Part shown: positions 57,501 through 64,000 of the stretch, piece after piece
How positions within the stretch are numbered: position 1 is the stretch's first letter
Layout of the letters: each line of letters starts with the position of its first letter
From: Otatea glauca
Taxonomy: Eukaryota > Streptophyta > Magnoliopsida > Poales > Poaceae
Reading direction: 5' to 3'
DNA: 64,000 nt
NCBI GenBank assembly: GCA_036346275.1
Contig: CM070717.1
Coordinates: forward strand, 7,561,178-7,625,177
The notes under the pieces: model-generated
Databases searched by the model: none
Seen by the model: only the letters and a program-made list of their open reading frames with translations
What the model was told of the DNA's origin: nothing
Made by a program: the position numbers and the translations under genes

Positions 57501-58686
57501 ATGGTGAACACCCGCAAAGAACAACGGAGCTTCAGAAGTGGTCTCGCGCCAGCAACAATCCCAACGAAGGAGCACCACCGCATCAAGCACCGCCGGTGGA
57601 TATGCGTAACTTGGGAGCTTTTCTCATTCGCAGACTCGCTTGATGCGCATAATGATGCAAAGAGATGACCAATATGGCTGCGATCAACAACCCCACGCTC
57701 AGATTAATAACGGCGGACCTCGTCCTTATTCCAAATTGTCAGACTTTATGAGGACCCGACCGCCAACATTCTCGGGCAACGTCAACCCCTTGGAAGCGGA
57801 TGATTGGCTGAGAACCATTGAGAGGAAGTTGTACATCACGCAATGTGAAGGGCATGAGAAGGTTCTTTATGCATCCCATCAGCTTGAGGGAACAGCTGCA
57901 GAATGGTGGGAGAACTACTGTGCTACTCATGAGGCACCCATGGAAATCACGTGGGAAGAATTCGCAACGGCCTTCCGCCAGTACCACGTACCAGAAGGAA
58001 TGATGGACCTGAAAAAGGAAGAATTCAGGGCGCTTAAGCAAGGAGGCCAACCGGTGGCTGATTACTTGAACAAATTCACGCAGTTAGCTCGCTATGCTCC
58101 TGAAGATGTAGCAACGGACAAGGCTAGGCAGTCCCGATTCATGAAGGGATTAAACTCAGGACTGCAAGTGGGGCTGATTACCCACACTTTTCCAGATTTT
58201 CAAGAATTGGTAAACAAGGCTTTGATTCTGGAGGATAAGCGCAAGGAGCTTGGGGAAAATCGCAAGCGCTTGATGACTAACCCAGGTGGACGCCCTAACC
58301 ACCTGCGAATGAGGATGACCCCGCAACAGTTTGCTAAGTTCCAACCGCAAGCTGTTAACAAACCAGCAACACCTGCACCGCGACCACCAGGACAGAGTTA
58401 TCAAACACCGGCCCAAGGTAACAATGCTCAAGGAGGAATGCAGCAGTCAGCCGCCAGAAGGTGCTACAGTTGCAATGAGCTGGGGCATTATGCTAATAGA
58501 TGTCCCCGTAAAGGAGGTATCACGCCAAAGGCGTTTCAACCTAGGAACGACACCGCTAAGGCACCGATGACGGAGCGAATCGAGGAGCTGGGACAGCAGG
58601 AGCGACGCTCAAGCTACTATTCGAGGCAGAGTCAACCACATCACCGCCAATGGAGTCCAGGAAGCATCAGACGTCGTGCTGGGTAA
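57501..58686 (+). pseudogene. Gypsy gag, with CCHC zinc knuckle, one frameshift
   Basis: The start is probably MVNTRKEQRSF at 57501, a common Tekay-type gag start. A frameshift before 57640 separates it from the main frame, 57640-58686. That frame holds the retrotransposon gag domain (ADDWLRTIERKLYI, AAEWWENYCA, EEFRALKQGGQPVADYL; about residues 45-200). The zinc knuckle CYSCNELGHYANRC, of CX2CX4HX4C type, is at residues 275-288 (58462-58503). Gag forms the particle and binds the RNA. The frame ends near the protease start, where pol continues. Confidence 0.88.
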
Positions 58687-61600
58687 GTTTTTGGTAAACA
58701 GTATTATTTGATTCAGGAGCTTCGCATTCCTTTGTCTCTCGAGCTTTTGCATCTGAAAATGGTTTGAGCATGAAAAATCTTAAGTGTGTGATGCTAGTCC
58801 AAGCCCCAGGATCTGAGTTAAGATCTAACCTTGGGTGTTTGGGGGTGAAGCTAATAATTAATGGGATAGAGTTCCTAGCGAACTTGATTATTCTAGATGC
58901 CCAAGCTTTAGATGTCATTTTGGGAATGGACTGGTTAACCAAGCATAAGACAGTTTTGGATTGTGGTCGAAGGGTTGTATCCATTGAGAGCCCTAGAGGA
59001 GAGAAAGTGAAATTTCAAGCAACAGCAGTTCGTGGTGGTCAATTAATGGTTAATAGCATGAGAACCGTCGTCATAGAGGACGTGCAAGAGTCGTGAATAT
59101 CCGGACGTATTTTAAGATCTGCCGAATGCCGCTGCACCGTGACATCGAAGTTCGTCATTGAGTTAGCACCGGGAACCGCACCAATAGCAAAAAGACCTTA
59201 TCGGATGCCTACCGATGAGTTGGTGGAGATGAAGAAACAGATCGACGAGTTATTAGAGAAAGGTTTTATAAGACCAAGTTCGTCGCCATGGGGAGCGCCA
59301 GTTTTGTTTGTCAGGAAAAAGGATGGAAGCCTTAGAATGTGTATTGATTACCGTGCACTTAATGAAGTGACAATTAAGAATAAGTATCCGTTGCCAAGGA
59401 TTGATGATCTGTTCGACCAGTTGAGAGGAGCTGGAGTTTTCTCCAAGATAGACCTTCGTTCCGGATATCATCAACTAAAGATTCGGGCGGGAGATGTTCC
59501 AAAGACCGCATTCTCTTCAAGATACGGACATTATGAGTTCACGGTCATGTCTTTTGATTGACCAATGCGCCAAAGATATTTCATGAACTTGATGAATAAG
59601 ATTTTCATGGAATACTTGGACAAGTTTGTTGTTGTGTTCATAGATGATATTTTGGTATATTCAAAGACCGAAGCAGAGCACGCAAATCATCTGAGGCTAG
59701 TGTTGGAAAAGCTGCGTGAGCAACAGCTGTATGCTAAATTCAGTAAATGCAACTTTTGGAAGGAAAAGGTGGAATTTCTCGGTCATGTCATGAACTGCAG
59801 AAGGAGTTGTCGACGACCAAGCAAAGTGGAGGCAAGTGTTGCATTGGGAGCAACCAAGGTCCATCACTCAGTCCGTAGTTTTCGGGAATGGCGAGGATAT
59901 TATCGCGGTTCATAGAAGGATTTTCGACGATCATAGACCTCTTACTCGCTTGTTGAAAAAGGAAAAGAAATTTTCATGGACACCGAGTTGTGATAAGAGT
60001 TTTGAGGAATTAAAGAAGCGTTTGACAAATGCCCGTGTTGGTTTTGCCTAATGTTCAAGACAGCTTTGATATATACTGTGATGCGTCAAGACAGGGTCTT
60101 GGATGCGTATTGATGCAAGAGGGTAAAGTGGTCGTATATGCGTCAAGGCAGTTAAGACCACATGAAGGAAATTATCCTACGATGACTTGGAATTGGTGCC
60201 GTGGTGCATGCCTTGAAATTGTGGCGTCATTATCTCATTGGAAATAGATGTGAGATATATACGGACCATAAGAGTTTGAAATATATTTTCACTCAATCGA
60301 TCTCAATATGAGGCAAAGGAGATGGTTGGAATTAATCAAGGATTATAACATGGGAATTCATTACCATCCGAAAAGCAAATGTGGTAGCCGATGCCTTAAG
60401 TCGCAAGAGCTACGTGGCGAATATGATGGTGCGGGAAGGACGATCGAATGTGGCAGAATTGCAAAATTCAAAATCGGAAGTAGTTTCGTATGATTCCTAG
60501 CTGCTTTGGAAGTGAAGCCAATGCTCAAGATCAAATTCGGGAAGGACAAAAGATGATGAGAAAGTCAACCTGATCAAGGCTAAAAAGGATGAAGGATTAG
60601 CAAAGGACTTTATCGTGGATGACCAAGGTACCATGTGGTTCCGTGGTCGATTTGTGTGCCAAATGCACGAGAACTTAAGCGCTTGATTTTGGAAGAGGCT
60701 CATGATTCCAAGTATTCAATTCATCCAGAAGCGCTAAGATGTACCAGACTTAAAGGAGAGGTTTTGGTGGCGAATATGAAGCGTGAAGTCGCGAGCACGT
60801 TGCCTTGTGCGATGTATGCCGAGAGTTAAGGCAATACTTGAGAGACCAGCAGGTTTGCTACAACCGCTAAAAATCCTGAATGGAAGTGGGAAGAAATCGG
60901 TATGGATTTCATCACCGGATTGCCAAGAACTCAAAATGGGTATGATTCTATATGGGTCATTGTGGATCGATTGACCAAAGTTGCTCACTTCATCCCTGTT
61001 AAGACAACTTACTTAGAGACCGGTTAGCGTAATTATACATAGCCCGAATCGTGTGTTTGCATGGTGTGCCTAAGAAAATAGTGTCGATGCAGGTACTCGT
61101 TCACCTCGAGATTTTGGGACAAATTGCATGAAGCCATGGGAACGCGTTTGAACTTTAGCACAAGATACCATCCGCATGACCGATGGTCGATGTAAAGAGT
61201 AAATCAGATTTTATAAAGATATGTTAAGAGCTTGCGCTTTAGCCTACACCACTTCATGGGACAAATGCTTACCATATGCGAGTTGGCTATAACAACGATT
61301 ACCAAGCTAGTTTGCGATGTCGCCATTTGAGGCTTTATATGGTCGTGCTCGTCGTACCCACCGAATTGGAATGAGACAGGGAGCGTATGATATTTGGCCC
61401 TAATATTCTTAAGGAAGTCAAGAGCAAGTTGCCATGATAAGAGACAAAGTTGAAAATCGCGATCAAGACAAAAAGTTATGCGATAATCGACGCCGTGATT
61501 TGAGTTTCAACCCAAGATTTCGTGTATCTTAGGTTACCCTCTAAAAGGAGTTAAAAGGTTCCACGCTAAAGGAAAGCTTGCCCCAAGATATGTTGGACCG

Positions 61601-61940
61601 CTCAAAATTTTGAGCCGTCGAGGAGGTTGCTTATCGCTTGGAATTGCCGCGCTTGTCGGCGTGCATGATGTGTTCCATGTGTCACAACTCAAGAAGTGTC
61701 TTTGGTGCAGTGAGCGCACGCCTATGGAAGAGATTGAGTTGCGTATGATTTGACCTACAAAGAACATCCAATGAAAATTTTGGATGTCATGGACCGCAGA
61801 ACTGTGAACAAGTCGATTCATTTTTGCAGAGTTCAATGGAGCAACCATTCCGAGAATGAGGCAACTGGGAGCGTGAAGAGGATCTCAAGGCGAATTTCCA
61901 AACCTATTCCTAGTCACCTTGAATCTCGGGTCGAGATTCA
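58687..61940 (+). pseudogene. Gypsy pol: protease, RT, RNase H, integrase, chromodomain; many frameshifts
   Basis: The protease shows the active-site DSGA at 58710-58721 and ILGMDWL near 58919. RT spans about 59140-59810 with the catalytic FIDD at 59637-59648; a one-base loss near 59555 breaks the frame just before it. RNase H begins about 60040 (FDIYCDASRQGLG). The integrase zinc-binding part is near 60640-60830, and its core (about 60890-61540) is heavily shifted. The chromodomain (about 61735-61935) retains LTYKEHPMKILD. It is bounded by the polypurine tract. As read, no functional polyprotein can be made. Confidence 0.9.
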
Positions 61941-61942
61941 TT

Positions 61943-61952
61943 AAGGGGGAGG
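61943..61952 (+). other. Polypurine tract
   Basis: The purine run aagggggagg lies two bases before the 3' LTR and is the usual priming site for plus-strand DNA. Confidence 0.85.
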
Positions 61953-61954
61953 TT

Positions 61955-64000
61955 TGTAACATCCCAAAATTTGACTTATAATTTTGCTCACGTGCATTTT
62001 TGTGATTTTACAAATTATTGGATTTTTCCGTAAATTATTTGAATTTATTTTAATTAAGTATATTGAACCTTGGTGAAAACTAATTATATATAGATAAGAA
62101 TAATATGAAGTTTTGTCAAAAATATTTTATTTGAGTCCAGAATGTTTCAAAGTATTTATGAGAATTTTCTTGGATTTTTCCTGATATTTTAATTGCCTTA
62201 AATGAATTAATCTAATTTCGGGAATTATTTTAAATCGAAAAGCGTTGAAATCGAGTGAAGCGATCTTGGGCCAAGCCCAAAGATCGCATGCGCGACCATC
62301 GCGGTGCGGCCCGTTAGCCTGCTCCCCGCCGCCGCGTATGGACCATTGGATCCAAATCGACTACCGCCTCTCCTTCGCGAAACCCTAGCGACTTCGGCCG
62401 TTGGATCAAGATCGCGCGGTGAGGATTCCTTGCGTCGTTTTGGAAAGATTTGATCGCATCCGTTGATTTTGGAAAGAGCGGATCGGATCGTATCGCGTTT
62501 GGGGGAATCGTAGCCGTTCATCGCAGGTCGGACGGACCGCGATCATCGCCTCCGATTCGGTTTCGAATCGCCGCCGCGCCGCCGCCGCGCGCGTGATTTT
62601 AGGGTTGCCTTTTTCGGGCGTTCACGAGGCTATTTAAAGCGCGGACCGCACTCCGAGGATCGCCATCCCAGAGCGCATCCGCCAGTGCTAGCCTTCACCG
62701 TTGAGTCGCCGTTGTAGCCTCGCAGGAGCTCTCCGGAGTTTGCTCTTCGCCGCTGCGGTTTTTCGAGTTCCGCCGCCGCTGCCGCCGTTCGCGAATCGGT
62801 TCAGATCCGAAGTTCCTCGCGTCGTGCTGCGTCGAGTCCGCCCTTCTTCTCGCCGGAATCGCGTCGAAACGCCGTTCGGGTGGTCGTCTTCCTCCGCTCC
62901 GGTGCAAGCCCGCCGCCGTGTCTCGGACCTTCGCGCAGCCGTTGGATCTTCGCCGAACCGTCCGGATCAAGCCACGTCGCTTCTTCGCAGTTGTTCGCTC
63001 GGGTATATTTCTAACCGTTAGATTCGAATAGACGTTGGGATTGAGACGCGTGTGCGTAGTATGTCACCGTTGGATCGTCTCGCAGATGTGCGACGCGTGT
63101 CGCGCGGTACCAAGCATCGCGGCGCCGGTGCACCGTGGATAGGCGTGTCCGTGGACTTGGTCCATAGACCGAGCGACGTGGCGCAATTTGATTGGCCCAC
63201 GACGCGATGACGTCATCCCGATATCACCCGGCCCACAAAGACAAGATCTCGAGTCCACGGTGGACCAACGCGTGTTTCGTGGACCAAGTCCATGCGCTGA
63301 GGCCACGTGTCCGCTCTCGACTGGTCCACGGTCGCTTGCGCATTAATCGGTAATTTCCAATAGAAAAATAATTCGGGAAAATCGGTTTTTCTAATTTCTG
63401 TATTTTCAGTATTTATTCAAACTTCAAAAGGCTATATCATTTGCATTTTAACTCGGATTTGAGTGATTCAAATTTATAAAAATTTTTAAAATCAAGATCT
63501 ATTTATTGGCGAATTTTATTTTATTTTTGGAGTTTGTTTGCTCTCTGGTTTGGTGTTTATTTGCTATTTTGGCATCGTTTCGCGTAGACGTTGAACTGCT
63601 CAGTGATCCGGAGGAAGATTCGTCGCTCCAAGACCCAAGCTCAGATCAAGACCAACACCTACTCCAAGGCAAGTTGTGCTTTGATCATGTTGAGCCTACG
63701 ATTACAAAAACTGCTATATTGTTTTACTTTATTGCATATTATTTGACATGTACAAATGTCTTCAATTAAATTTGGGACTTAGCTATTATACCCAATTGCT
63801 CTATACCCTACCTTGCCATTTGTATACCATGATATATTGTCACCCTAGATTGGTTCATTATAGTTGGTTAGTAATAATAATCAACATGGGATGGTTAGAC
63901 CGTATTAGTTGCTTAGTCATGCCACGCCATCACATGTACTTTAGTCTTTGATAAATAATCTTGACTAATGGAATATGGAACGATGTTATGAACTTGTGTG
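61955..64000 (+). repeat. 3' LTR of the gypsy element, cut by window end
   Basis: It starts TGTAACATCCC and follows the 5' LTR to about its position 55110. Substitutions are few; short indels, mainly in CG-rich stretches, are the main difference. TATA is at 62631-62638. Confidence 0.9.

Larger units (their letters stand above)
53066..64000 (+). mobile_element. Gypsy retrotransposon, Tekay/Del-type chromovirus, nearly complete
   Basis: The order is 5' LTR (53066-56291), primer site, extra ORF, gag, pol, chromodomain, polypurine tract and 3' LTR from 61955 to beyond the window. Before the 5' LTR stands tggac (53061-53065), the expected target duplication; its partner is outside. Pol order (protease, RT, RNase H, integrase) and the C-terminal chromodomain define the chromovirus clade. 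Long LTRs and an ORF before gag resemble rice RIRE3/RIRE8. The LTR pair is very similar, yet pol is broken in many places. Confidence 0.92.

Overview
The window is nuclear DNA from a grass (Poaceae). It is dense in transposable elements and holds one plausible host gene. The grass call rests on the intron-containing PHT1 phosphate transporter, En/Spm-type CACTA elements carrying TNP2, plant-transposase and Ulp1-like genes, a copia LTR with a cereal-type terminus, Stowaway-like MITEs, and Tekay/Del-type gypsy elements with 3-5.5 kb LTRs. I cannot name the species.

Layout. (1) 1-5057: 3' halves of two CACTA elements of one subfamily, with a copia LTR piece between them. (2) 5058-6067: AT-rich, no gene seen. 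(3) 6071-22550: a plus-strand CACTA element with a second member of the same family (7290-18914, minus strand) inserted in its 5' leader. Both have TAA target duplications. The leaders carry long, nearly perfect hairpins, present three times. (4) 22561-23259: Stowaway-like MITEs. (5) 23287-24932, minus strand: a two-exon PHT1 phosphate transporter, the only intact host gene, with about 1 kb of upstream sequence. (6) 26007-50281: nested LTR retrotransposons. A 5.5 kb solo LTR (target duplication gtttt) was invaded by a related element (target duplication atctt). The 5' LTR of that second element was invaded in turn by a non-autonomous element with a non-coding interior, and a deletion then fused the newcomer to the second element's 3' LTR. 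(7) 50343-52936: a diverged LTR of the same group, then a 129-bp CACTA end. (8) 53066 to the window end: a nearly full gypsy chromovirus with 5' LTR, primer site, an extra ORF before gag, gag, broken pol with a chromodomain, polypurine tract and part of the 3' LTR.

No new multigene system is visible. The best leads are the hairpins in the CACTA leaders, which could make small RNAs, and a block of three consecutive palindromes kept across otherwise diverged LTRs, with one stem changed on both sides. Nearly all transposon genes are broken by 1-4 base indels, also seen between near-identical repeat copies, so sequence error should be excluded before the elements are called dead.
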